This document shows positions 24,501 to 37,100 of a stretch of 64,000 nucleotides of DNA, piece after piece. The notes beneath the pieces were generated by a model that was not told where the DNA came from, made no database searches, and was given only the letters and a program-made list of their open reading frames with translations. A program made the position numbers and the translations under genes. Position 1 is the stretch's first letter; every line of letters begins with the position of its first letter. The DNA is from Ligustrum vulgare (taxonomy: Eukaryota > Streptophyta > Magnoliopsida > Lamiales > Oleaceae). The stretch is taken from assembly GCA_963555705.1 (NCBI GenBank), contig OY743190.1, positions 16,437,491 to 16,501,490 of the forward strand, given 5' to 3'.

Positions 24501-25640
24501 AGGCACCAGAACTGATGGCCACAATACACTAAATGTTGTGAATTCCTTCAATGCGCCGTGTTCTAAACAAGTCTTTCGCTTTGTTGGCTGCATGTTTGAG
24601 TTGACAAAGCCAAATTCAAAATGCTTTATCGGTAAATTGTCGTTCTTCTGCATCTTGAATATTAGTTTGGACCATTGGCTACAAACTTTGGAGCTCCTTG
24701 AACCTGTCATGTAGCTCCCAATAAACTTTTAAAGATTTGCTCGAAGACATCAAATATTTGCGTAAGAAGGAAATGTATTATTCTACAAACGTCAGCAACC
24801 TAAGAATCCTTTATGATTTGACAAAGGCAGCAACAGAAGGATTCAACTTACAGTTGGCAAAAAGAAATATTGGCGAAAACAAATTTGAAAAGCAGGAAAT
24901 GAAACTACCTCTTGAAAACAACATCTGGAGTAGCCGACGGAGGAACTGCATCTGTTATATAATTAGTTCGTACTTCAGGAATTGGGAAAACAACACTTGC
25001 CAATTCATACATAATGATGACAAGGTAATGGAACATTTCAACAATTTAAGAATTTGGGTTTTTGTATCACGTGATTTCAATGCTAAAAGAACAACTAAAG
25101 CAGTAATTTAGTCATACCAGGAAATAAATGTGATTCAATGAACTTGAACATTCTGAGCAATGAAATGTGGAAATCATTAAAATAAAAGAAATATCTTCTT
25201 GTACTCGGTGATGCTTTTGATGCACTAAGGCCACTGTTCAAGCGTGAAACTTATGGAAGCAAGATACTTGTCAAAAAGTTGCAATGGCTCTAGGCAATTC
25301 TAATTCTGCATATTCCTTGAGGATATGACAAATGATGACCGCTGGAAAATATTGAAAGGGCGCCTTTCTTTTGTTCAATGAAAAGAAGAGTAATTTCCAA
25401 ACCTTCAAACATCTGTCAAACAACTAATGTGGAAATGTGAAGGTATTCCTTTGGCTTCAAAATTCTCGGTGGTCACACGTGCTCCAACACAGATGATATA
25501 GAGTGGTTATACGTTCAGAATAGTAATCTTTGGAATTTGGAGGCTTATAAAAATAAAATTTTACCTGACCTACTTGTAAGTTACATGCATATGCCGCTGT
25601 ATCTCAAACACTGTTTTGTATTCTGCTCGGTAAACGCAAA
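18591..25640 (+). repeat. Three-unit (3.65-kb) higher-order repeat, two copies
   Basis: The first three units and the next three pair up at an offset of 3651-3652 bp. The rare CATGTGCCCC variant occurs at 19391 and 23042. The AAAACAGTAATTTAG variant ends the units at 19869 and 23521. The unit at 24737 starts like the one at 22302 (ILYD) and ends like the one at 21085 (KRTTKAVI), so it is a recombinant. This pattern is expected from unequal crossing-over. Confidence 0.82.
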
Positions 25641-25746
25641 GAATTATGAAATCAAGGGGGAGAGATTAATCCATATGTGGATGTCAATATGCATAATTCT
25701 ACTCGTTGGTTGAAACAAGGCACCAGAACTGATGGCCACCAATAAA

Positions 25747-25945
25747 CTAAATGTTGTGCATTCCTTCAATGCGCCGTGTTCTAAACATGTCTTTCACTTT
25801 GTTGGCGGCATGTTTGAGTTGACAAAACCAAATTCTAAATGCTTTATCGGTAAATTGTCGTTCTTCTGCATCTTGAATATGACTTTGGACCATTGGCTGC
25901 AAACTTTGGAGCTCCTTGAACCTGTCATGTAGCTCCCAATAAACT
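25747..25945 (-). pseudogene. Best-preserved Rx-N coiled-coil fragment
   Basis: On the minus strand this copy reads through the position where most units have a TAG stop (here a Gln codon). It gives an uninterrupted Rx-N core: HDRFKELQSLQPMVQSHIQDAEE, then RQFTDKAFRIWFCQLKHAA and KVKDMFRTRRIEG. It marks the start of the dimeric sub-array and may be closest to the ancestral gene. It is still separated from, and opposite to, the NB-ARC piece. The rest of the 140-codon ORF (to 26169) is antisense of the linker and NB-ARC piece and carries no domain. Confidence 0.75.
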
Positions 25946-27171
25946 TTTAAAGACTTGCTCGAAGACATCAAATATTTGCGTAAGAAGGATATGTATAATT
26001 CTACAAACGTCAGCAACCTAAGAATCCTTGATGATTTGACAAAAGCAGCAACAGAAGGATTCAACTTACAGTTGGCAAAAAGAAATATTGGCGAAAACCA
26101 ATTTGAAAAGCAGGAAATGAAACTACCTCTTGAAAACAACATCTGGAGTAGCCGACGGAGGAACTGCATCTGTTATATCAATAGTCTGTAATTCAGGAAT
26201 TGGGAAAACAACACTTGCCAATTCATACATAATGACGACAAGGTAATGGAACATTTCAACAATTTAAGAATTTGGGTTTTTGTATCACGTGATTTCAATG
26301 TTAAAAGAACAATTAAAGCAGTAATTTAGTCATCAACAGGAAATAAATGTGATTCAATGAACTTGAACATTCTGTGCAATGAAATGTGAAAATCATTAAA
26401 ATAAAAGAAATATCTTCTTGTACTCGGTGATGCTTTTGATGCAGTAAAGCCACGGTTCAAGTGTGGACTTGATGGAAGCAAGATACTTGTCAAAAAGTTG
26501 CAATGGCTCTAGGCAATTCTAATTCTGCATATTCCTTGAAGGATATGACAAATGATGACCGCTGGAAAATATTGAAAGGGCGGCTTTCTTTTGTTCAAAC
26601 AAAAGAAGAGTAAGTTCCAAATCTTCAAGCATCTGTCAAACAACTAATGTGGAAATGTGAAGGTATTCCTTTGGCTTCAGAATTCTAGGTGGTCACATGT
26701 GCTCCAAGACAGATGATATAGAGTGGTTATACGTTCAGAATAGTAATCTTTGAAATTTGGAGGCTTATAAAAATAAAATTTGACCTGACCTACTTGTAAG
26801 TTACATGCATATGCCGCTGTATCTCAAACACTGCTTTGTATTCTACTCGGTAAACTTAAAGAATTATGAAATCAACGGGGAGAGATTAATCTATATTTGG
26901 ATGTCAAATATGCATAACTCTACTCGATGGTGGAAGCAAGGCACCAGAACTTATATCCACCAATTAACTAAATGTTGTGCATTCCCTCAATGCACCGTGT
27001 TCTAAACAAGTCTTTCACTTTGTTGGGTTCATGTTTGAGTTGACAAAGCCAAATTCAAAATGCTTTATCGGTAAATTGTCGTTCTTCTGCATCTTGAATA
27101 TGAGTTTGTACCATTGGCTACAAACTTTGGAGCTCCTTGAACCTGTCATGTAGCCCCAATAAACTTTTAAA

Positions 27172-28120
27172 GAGTTGCTCGAAGACATCAAATATTTGCG
27201 TAAGAAGGAAATGTATTATTCTACAAACGTCAGCAACCTAAGAATTCTTGATGATTTTACAAAGGCAGCAACAGAAGGATTCAACTTACAGTTGGCAAAA
27301 AGAAATATTGGCGAAAACCAATTTGAAAAGCAGGAAATGAAACTACCTCTTGAAAACAACATCTGGAGTAGCCGACGAAGGAACTGCATCTGTTATATCA
27401 ATAGTTCGTACTTCAGGAATTGGGAAAACAACACTTGCCAATTAATACATAATGATGACAAGGTAATGGAACATTTCAACAATTTAAGAATTTGTGTTTT
27501 TGTATCACGTGATTTCAATGCTAAAAGAACTATTAAAGCAGTAATTTAGTCATCAACAGGAAATAAATGTGATTCAATGAACTTGAACATTCTGTGCAAT
27601 GAAATGTGGAAATCATTAAAAAAAAAAAAAATATCTTCTTGTACTCGGTAATGCTTTTGATGCACTAAGGCCACGGTTCAAGCGTGAAACTTATGGAAGA
27701 AAGATACTTGTCAAAAAGTTGCAATGGCTCTAGGCAACTCTAATTCTGCATATTCCTTGAAGGATATGACAAATGATGACCGCTGGAAAATATTGAAAGG
27801 GCGCCTTTCTTTTGTTCATACAAAAGAAGAGTAATTTCCAAATCTTCAAGCAACTGTCAAACAACTAATGTGGAAATGTGAAGGTATTCCTTTGGCTTCA
27901 AAATTCTCGGTGGTCACACGTGCTCCAACACAGATGATATGGAGTGGTTATACGTTCAGAATAGTAATCTTTGGAATTTATAGGCTTATAAAAATAAAAT
28001 TTTACCTGACCTACTTGTAAGTTACATGCATATGCCGATGTATCTAAAACGTTGCTTTGTATTCTGCTCGGTAAACACAAAGAATTATGAAATCAAGGGG
28101 GAGAGATCAATCCATATGTG
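27172..28120 (+). pseudogene. NB-ARC fragment (representative right-array unit)
   Basis: On plus: coiled-coil end (LEDIKYLRKKEMYYSTNVSN, LRILDDFTKAATEGF), P-loop in a shifted frame (GIGKTTLA, near 27415-27440), RNBS-A (FVSRDFNAKRTIKAV), kinase-2 and RNBS-B near 27640-27715, GLPL in CEGIPLASKILGG near 27880, and the RNBS-D remnant near 28050. Multiple frameshifts and stops exclude a functional protein, and no LRR follows. The small ORFs of 66, 78 and 124 codons in these units are pieces of this decayed sequence. Confidence 0.85.
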
Positions 28121-31100
28121 GATGTCAATATCCATAATTCTACTCGATGGTTGAAACAAGGCACCAGAACTGATGGCCACCAATAAACTAAATGTTGTGC
28201 ATTCCTTCAATGCGCCGTGTTCTAAACAAGTCTTTCACTTTGTTGGCGGCATGTTTGAGTTGACAAAGCCAAATTCAAAATGCTTTATCGGTAAATTGTC
28301 GTTCTTCTGCATCTTGAATATGAGTTTGGACCACTGGCTACAAACTTTGGAGCTCCTTGAACCTGTCATGTAGCTCCCAATAAACCTTTAAAGACTTGCT
28401 CGAAGACATCAAATATTTGCGTAAGAAGGAAATGTATTATTCTACAAACGTCAGCAACCTAAGAATCCTTGATGATTTGACAAAAGCAGCAACAGAAGGA
28501 TTCAACTTACAGTTGGCAAAAAGAAATATTGGCGAAAACCAATTTGAAAAGCAGGAAATGAAACTACCTCTTGAAAACAACATCTGGAGTAGCCGACGGA
28601 GGAACTGCATCTGTTATATCAATAGTCTGTAATTCAGGAATTGGGAAAACAACACTTGCCAATTCATACATAATGACGACAAGGTAATGGAACATTTCAA
28701 CAATTTAAGAATTTGGGTTTTTGTATCACGTGATTTCAATGTTAAAAGAACAATTAAAGCAGTAATTTAGTCATCAACAGGAAATAAATGTGATTCAATG
28801 AACTTGAACATTCTGTGCAATGAAATGTGAAAATCATTAAAATAAAAGAAATATCTTCTTGTACTCGGTGATGCTTTTGATGCAGTAAAGCCACGGTTCA
28901 AGTGTGGACTTGATGGAAGCAAGATACTTGTCAAAAAGTTGCAATGGCTCTAGGCAATTCTAATTCTGCATATTCCTTGAAGGATATGACAAATGATGAC
29001 CGCTGGAAAATATTGAAAGGGCGGCTTTCTTTTGTTCAAACAAAAGAAGAGTAAGTTCCAAATCTTCAAGCATCTGTCAAACAACTAATGTGGAAATGTG
29101 AAGGTATTCATTTGGCTTCATAATTCTAGGTGGTCACATGTGCTCCAAGACAGATGATATAGAGTGGTTATACGTTCAGAATTGTAATCTTTGAAATTTG
29201 GAGGCTTATAAAAATAAAATTTGACCTGACCTACTTGTAAGTTACATGCATATGCCGCTGTATCTCAAACACTGCTTTGTATTCTACTCGGTAAACTTAA
29301 AGAATTATGAAATCAACGGGGAGAGATTAATCCATATTTGGATGTCAAATATGCATAACTCTACTCGATGGTGGAAGCAAGGCACCAGAACTTATAGCCA
29401 CCAATTAACTAAATGTTGTGCATTCCCTCAATGCACCGTGTTCTAAACAAGTCTTTCACTTTGTTGGGTTCATGTTTGAGTTGACAAAGCCAAATTCAAA
29501 ATGCTTTATCGGTAAATTGTCGTTCTTCTGCATCTTGAATATGAGTTTGTACCATTGGCTACAAACTTTGGAGCTCCTTGAACCTGTCATGTAGCCCCAA
29601 TAAACTTTTAAAGAGTTGCTCGAAGACATCAAATATTTGCGTAAGAAGGAAATGTATTATTCTACAAACGTCAGCAACCTAAGAATCCTTGATGATTTTA
29701 CAAAGGCAGCAACAGAAGGATTCAACTTACAGTTGGCAAAAAGAAATATTGGCGAAAACCAATTTGAAAAGCAGGAAATGAAACTACCTCTTGAAAACAA
29801 CATCTGGAGTAGCCGACGAAGGAACTGCATCTGTTATATCAATAGTTCGTACTTCAGGAATTGGGAAAACAACACTTGCCAATTAATACATAATGATGAC
29901 AAGGTAATGGAACATTTCAACAATTTAAGAATTTGTGTTTTTGTATCACGTGATTTCAATGCTAAAAGAACTATTAAAGCAGTAATTTAGTCATCAACAG
30001 GAAATAAATGTGATTCAATGAACTTGAACATTCTGTGCAATGAAATGTGGAAATCATTAAAAAAAAAAAACATCTTCTTGTACTCGGTGATGCTTTTGAT
30101 GCACTAAGGCCACGGTTCAAGTGTGGACTTGATGGAAGAAAGATACTTGTCAAAAAGTTGCAATGGCTCTAGGCAACTCTAATTCTGCATATTCCTTGAA
30201 GGATATGACAAATGATGACCGCTGGAAAATATTGAAAGGGCGCCTTTCTTTTGTTCATACAAAAGAAGAGTAATTTCCAAATCTTCAAGCAACTGTCAAA
30301 CAACTAATGTGGAAATGTGAAGGTATTCCTTTGGCTTCAAAATTCTCGGTGGTCACACGTGCTCCAACACAGATGATATGGAGTGGTTATACGTTCAGAA
30401 TAGTAATCTTTGGAATTTATAGGCTTATAAAAATAAAATTTTACCTGACCTACTTGCAAGTTACATGCATATGCCGATGTATCTAAAACGTTGCTTTGTA
30501 TTCTGCTCGGTAAACACAAAGAATTATGAAATCAAGGGGGAGAGATCAATCCATATGTGGATGTCAATATGCATAATTCTACTCGATGGTTGAAACAAGG
30601 CACCAGAACTGATGGCCACCAATAAATTAATTGTTGTGCATTCCTTAAATGCGCCGTGTTCTAAACAAGTCTTTCACTTTGTTGGCGGCATGTTTGAGTT
30701 GACAAAGCCAAATTCAAAATGCTTTATCGGTAAATTGTCGTTCTTCTGCATCTTGAATATGAGTTTGGACCATTGGCTACAAACTTTGGAGCTCCTTGAA
30801 CCTGTCATGTAGCTCCCACTAAAACTTTAAAGACTTGCTCGAAGACATCAAATATTTGCGTAAGAAGGAAATGTATTATTCTACAAACGTCAGCAACCTA
30901 AGAATCCTTGATGATTTGACAAAGGCAGCAACAGAAGGATTCAACTTACAGTTGGCAAAAAGAAATATTGGCGAAAACCAATTTGAAAAGCAGGAAATGA
31001 AACTACCTCTTGAAAACAACATCTGGAGTAGCCGACGGAGGAACTGCATCTGTTATATCAATAGTCTGTAATTCAGGAATTGGGAAAACAACACTTGCCA

Positions 31101-34100
31101 ATTCATACATAATGACGACAAGGTAATGGAACATTTCAACAATTTAAGAATTTAGGTTTTTGTATCACGTGATTTCAATGTTAAAAGAACAATTAAAGCA
31201 GTAATTTAGTCATCAACAGGAAATAAATGTGATTCAGTGAACTTGAACATTCTGTGCAATGAAATGTGAAAATCATTAAAATAAAAGAAATATCTTCTGG
31301 TACTCGGTGATGCTTTTGATGCAGTAAAGCCACGGTTCAAGTGTGGACTTGATGGAAGCAAGATACTTGTCAAAAAGTTGCAATGGCTCTAGGCAATTCT
31401 AATTCTGCATATTCCTTGAAGGATATGACAAATGATGACCGCTGGAAAATATTGAAAGGGCGGCTTTCTTTTGTTCAAACAAAAGAAGAGTAAGTTCCAA
31501 ATCTTCAAGCAACTGTCAAACAACTAATGTGGAAATGTGAAGGTATTCCTTTGGCTTCAGAATTCTAGGTGGTCACATGTGCTCCAAGACAGATGATATA
31601 GAGTGGTTATACGTTCAGAATAGTAATCTTTGAAATTTGGAGGCTTATAAAAATAAAATTTGACCTGACCTACTTGTAAGTTACATGCATATGCCGCTGT
31701 ATCTCAAACACTGCTTTGTATTCTGCTCGGTAAACGCAAAGAATTATGAAATCAACGGGGAGAGATTAATCCATATTTGGATGTCAAATATGCATAACTC
31801 TACACGATGGTGGAAGCAAGGCACCAGAACTTATGGCCACCAATTAACTAAATGTTGTGCATTCCCTCAATGCACCGTGTTCTAAACAAGTCTTTCACTT
31901 TGTTGGGTGCATGTTTGAGTTGACAAAGCCAAATTCAAAATGCTTTATCGGTAAATTGTCGTTCTTCTGCATCTTGAATATGAGTTTGTACCATTGGCTA
32001 CAAACTTTGGAGCTCCTTGAACCTGTCATGTAGCTCCCAATAAACTTTTAAAGATTTGCTCGAAGACATCAAATATTTACGTAAGAAGGAAATGTATTAT
32101 TCTACAAACGTCAGCAACCTAAGAATCCTTGATGATTTGACAAAGGCAGCAACAGAAGGATTCAACTTACAGTTGGCAAAAAGAAATATTGGCGAAAACC
32201 AATTTGAAAAGCAGGAAATGAAACTACCTCTTGAAAACAACATCTGGAGTAGCCGACGAAGGAACTGCATCTGTTATATCAATAGTTCGTACTTCAGGAA
32301 TTGGGAAAACAAAACTTGTCAATTCATACATAATGACGACAAGGTAATGGAACATTTCAACAATTTAAGAATTTGGGTTTTTGTATCACGTGATTTCAAT
32401 GCTAAAAGAACAATTAAAGCAGTAATTTAGTCATCAACAGGAAATAAATGTGATTCAATGAACTTGAACATTCTGTGTAATGAAATGTGGAAATCATTAA
32501 AAAAAAAAAAAAAATCTTCTTGTACTCGGTGATGCTTTTGATTCACTAAGGCCACGGTTCAAGTGTGGACTTGATGGAAGAAAGATACTTGTCAAAAAGT
32601 TGCAATGGCTCTAGGCAACTCTAATTCTGCATATTCCTTGAAGGATATGACAAATGATGACCGCTGGAAAATATTGAAATGGCGCCTTTCTTTTGTTCAT
32701 ACAAAAGAAGAGTAATTTCCAAATCTTCAAGCAACTGTCAAACAACTAATGTGGAAATGTGAAGGTATTCCTTTGGCTTCAAAATTCTCGGTGGTCACAC
32801 GTGCTCCAACACAGATGATATGGAGTGGTTATACGTTCAGAATAGTAATCTTTGGAATTTATAGGCTTATAAAAATAAAATTTTACCTGACCTACTTGTA
32901 AGTTACATGCATATGCCGATGTATCTAAAACGTTGCTTTGTATTCTGCTCGGTAAACACAAAGAATTATGAAATCAAGGGGGAGAGATCAATCCATATGT
33001 GGATGTCAATATGCATAATTCTACTCGATGGTTGAAACAAGGCACCATAACTGATGGCCACCAATAAATTAATTGTTGTGCATTCCTTAAATGCGCCGTG
33101 TTCTAAACAAGTCTTTCACTTTGTTGGCGGCATGTTTGAGTTGACAAAGCCAAATTCAAAATGCTTTATCGGTAAATTGTCGTTCTTCTGCATCTTGAAT
33201 ATGAGTTTGGACCATTGGCTACAAACTTTGGAGCTCCTTGAACCTGTCATGTAGCTCCCACTAAAACTTTAAAGACTTGCTCGAAGACATCAAATATTTG
33301 CGTAAGAAGGAAATGTATTATTCTACAAACGTCAGCAACCTAAGAATCCTTGATGATTTGACAAAGGCAGCAACAGAAGGATTCAACTTACAGTTGGCAA
33401 AAAGAAATATTGGCGAAAACCAATTTGAAAAGCAGGAAATGAAACTACCTCTTGAAAACAACATCTGGAGTAGCCGACGGAGGAACTGCATCTGTTATAT
33501 CAATAGTCTGTAATTCAGGAATTGGGAAAACAACACTTGCCAATTCATACATAATGACGACAAGGTAATGGAACATTTCAACAATTTAAGAATTTGGGTT
33601 TTTGTATCACGTGATTTCAATGTTAAAAGAACAATTAAAGCAGTAATTTAGTCATCAACAGGAAATAAATGTGATTCAATGAACTTGAACATTCTGTGCA
33701 ATGAAATGTGAAAATCATTAAAATAAAAGAAATATCTTCTTGTACTCGGTGATGCTTTTGATGCAGTAAAGCCACGGTTCAAGTGTGGACTTGATGGAAG
33801 CAAGATACTTGTCAAAAAGTTGCAATGGCTCTAGGCAATTCTAATTCTGCATATTCCTTGAAGGATATGACAAATGATGACCGCTGGAAAATATGGAAAG
33901 GGCGGCTTTCTTTTGTTCAAACAAAAGAAGAGTAAGTTCCAAATCTTCAAGCAACTGTCAAACAACTAATGTGGAAATGTGAAGTTATTCCTTTGGCTTC
34001 AGAATTCTAGGTGGTCACACGTGCTCCAAGACAGATGATATAGAGTGGTTATACGTCCAGAATAGTAATCTTTGAAATTTGGAGGCTTATAAAAATAAAA

Positions 34101-37100
34101 TTTGACCTGACCTACTTGTAAGTTACATGCATATGCCGCTGTATCTCAAACACTGCTTTGTATTCTGCTCAGTAAACGCAAAGAATTATGAAATCAACGG
34201 GGAGAGATTAATCCATATTTGGATGTCAAATATGCATAACTCTACACGATGGTGGAAGCAAGGCACCAGAACTTATGGCCACCAATTAACTAAATGTTGT
34301 GCATTCCCTCAATGCACCGTGTTCTAAACAAGTCTTTCACTTTGTTGGGTGCATGTTTGAGTTGACAAAGCCAAATTCAAAATGCTTTATCGGTAAATTG
34401 TCATTCTTCTGCATCTTGAATATGAGTTTGTACCATTGGCTACAAACTTTGGAGCTCCTTGAACCTGTCATGTAGCTCCCAATAAACTTTTAAAGATTTT
34501 GCTCGAAGACATCAAATATTTGCGTAAGAAGGAAATGTATTATTCTACAAACGTCAGCAACCTAAGAATCCTTGATGATTTGACAAAGGCAGCAACAGAA
34601 GGATTCAACTTACAGTTGGCAAAAAGAAATATTGGCGAAAACCAATTTGAAAAGCAGGAAATGAAACTACCTCTTGAAAACAACATCTGGAGTAGCCGAC
34701 GAAGGGACTGCATCTGTTATATCAATAGTTCGTACTTCAGGAATTGGGAAAACAACACTTGCCAATTCATACATAATGACGACAAGGTAATGGAACATTT
34801 CAACAATTTAAGAATTTGGGTTTTTGTATCACGTGATTTCAATGCTAAAAGAACAATTAAAGCAGTAATTTAGTCATCAACAGGAAATAAATGTGATTCA
34901 ATGAACTTGAACATTCTGTGCAATGAAATGTGGAAATCATTAAAAAAAAAAAAAAAAATCTTCTTGTACTCGGTGATGCTTTTGATTCACTAAGGCCACG
35001 GTTCAAGTGTGGACTTGATGGAAGAAAGATACTTGTCAAAAAGTTGCAATGGCTCTAGGCAACTCTAATTCTGCATATTCCTTGAAGGATATGACAAATG
35101 ATGACCGCTGGAAAATATTGAAAGGGCGCCTTTCTTTTGTTCATACAAAAGAAGAGTAATTTCCAAATCTTCAAGCAACTGTCAAACAACTAATGTGGAA
35201 ATGTGAAGGTATTCCTTTGGCTTCAAAATTCTCGGTGGTCACACGTGCTCCAACACAGATGATATGGAGTGGTTATACGTTCAGAATAGTAATCTTTGGA
35301 ATTTATAGGCTTATAAAAATAAAATTTTACCTGACCTACTTGTAAGTTACATGCATATGCCGATGTATCTAAAACGTTGCTTTGTATTCTGCTCGGTAAA
35401 CACAAAGAATTATGAAATCAAGGGGGAGAGATCAATCCATATGTGGATGTCAATATGCATAATTCTACTCGATGGTTGAAACAAGGCACCAGAACTGATG
35501 GCCACCAATAAACTAAATGTTGTGCATTCCTTCAATGCGCCGTGTTCTAAACAAGTCTTTCACTTTGTTGACGGCATGTTTGAGTTGACAAAGCCAAATT
35601 CAAAATGCTTTACCGGTAAATTGTTGTTCTTCTGCATCTTGAATATGAGTTTGGACCATTGGCTACAAACTTTGGAGCTCCTTGAACCTGTCATGTAGCT
35701 CCCAATAAACCTTTAAAGACTTGCTCGAAGATATCAAATATTTGCGTAAGAAGGAAATGTATTATTCTACAAACGTCAGCAACCTAAGAATCCTTGATGA
35801 TTTGACAAACGCAGCAACAGAAGGATTCAACTTACAGTTGGCAAAAAGAAATATTGGCGAAAACCAATTTGAAAAGCAGGAAATGAAACTACCTCTTGAA
35901 AACAACATCTGGAGTAGCCGACGGAGGAACTGCATCTGTTATATCAATAGTCTGTAATTCAGGAATTGGGAAAACAACACTTGCCAATTCATACATAATG
36001 ACGACAAGGTAATGGAACATTTCAACAATTTAAGAATTTGGGTTTTTGTATCACGTGATTTCAATGTTAAAAGAACAATTAAAGCAGTAATTTAGTCATC
36101 AACAGGAAATAAATGTGATTCAATGAATTTGAACATTCTGTGCAATGAAATTTGGAAATCATTAAAAAAAAAAAAAATATCTTCTTGTACTCGGTGATGC
36201 TTTTGATGCACTAAGGCCACGGTTCAAGTGTGGACTTGATGGAAGAAAGATACTTGTCAAAAAGTTGCAATGGCTCTAGGCAACTCTAATTCTGCATATT
36301 CCTTGAAGGATATGACAAATGATGACCGCTGGAAAATATTGAAAGGGCGCCTTTCTTTTGTTCATACAAAAGAAGAGTAATTTCCAAATCTTCAAGCAAC
36401 TGTCAAACAACTAATGTGGAAATGTGAAGGTATTCCTTTGGCTTCAGAATTCTAGGTGGTCACATGTGCTCCAAGACAGATGATATAGAGTGGTTATACG
36501 TTCAGAATAGTAATCTTTGAAATTTGGAGGCTTATAAAAATAAAATTTTACTTGCCCTACTTGTAAGTTACATGCATATGCCGTTACATCTCAAACACTG
36601 CTTTGTATTCTGCTCGGTAATCCCAAAGAATTATGAAATCAAGGGGGAGAGATTAATCCATATGCGGATGTCAATATGCATAATTCTACCCGATGGTGGA
36701 GGCAAGGCACCAGAACTGATAGCCACCAATAAACTAAATGTTGTGCATTCCTTCCATGCGCAGAGTTCTAAACAAGTCTTTCACTTTGTCGGCTGCATGT
36801 TTGAGCTGATTCGGGATGTTTTTTACTCCGGACACTTGAACCGTCTACGACCTAGCTTCCTATAAGGGTTGTACTTCCTTTAGTTAAATCTTTATGATCA
36901 GTTCGATTTAGTTTTAAGTTTAGAATTTATTATTATTGTATGTTCGGTGTAGATTACTTGAGTTAATAGAAGTCAGAGTAGGAGTTGAAGTGAGTAATAA
37001 CTTTTAATAGAGTAGGGGTAGTACTAGGAATAGGTAAGTCACGGTCCGAGTTAGAGTTTAAGTAGGAGTTGAAGAGAGTAATAATTTTTATAAGAATAGA

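Larger units (their letters stand above)
25730..36420 (+). repeat. Two-unit (2.44-kb) higher-order repeat, about 4.5 copies
   Basis: Two unit types alternate. Units at 25955, 28396, 30835, 33277 and 35721 have an early stop after the P-loop precursor (78 codons). Those at 27175, 29616, 32056 and 34499 stay open for 124 codons. A minus-strand ORF created by private variants recurs at 27898, 30337, 32779 and 35223 (spacing 2439-2444). After the open-type units the AAAATAAAAGAAATATC segment is replaced by an A-run of 11-16 bases (near 27617, 30058, 32498 and 34941), which varies in length. Confidence 0.87.
18591..36807 (+). repeat. Right tandem array of CNL units, inverted relative to the left
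   Basis: Units of 1216-1222 bp begin, by the DIKYLRK landmark, near 18652 and at 19869, 21085, 22302, 23521, 24737, 25955, 27175, 28396, 29616, 30835, 32056, 33277, 34499 and 35721. NB-ARC is on plus and the Rx-N piece on minus. The right units keep a classic P-loop reading GIGKTTLA in one frame, but the frame is lost within a few codons. The left units read GIGKTGLC and stay open longer. The two arms are therefore distinct subfamilies. The last unit breaks off at about 36807 inside the Rx-N piece, where another satellite begins. Confidence 0.92.
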
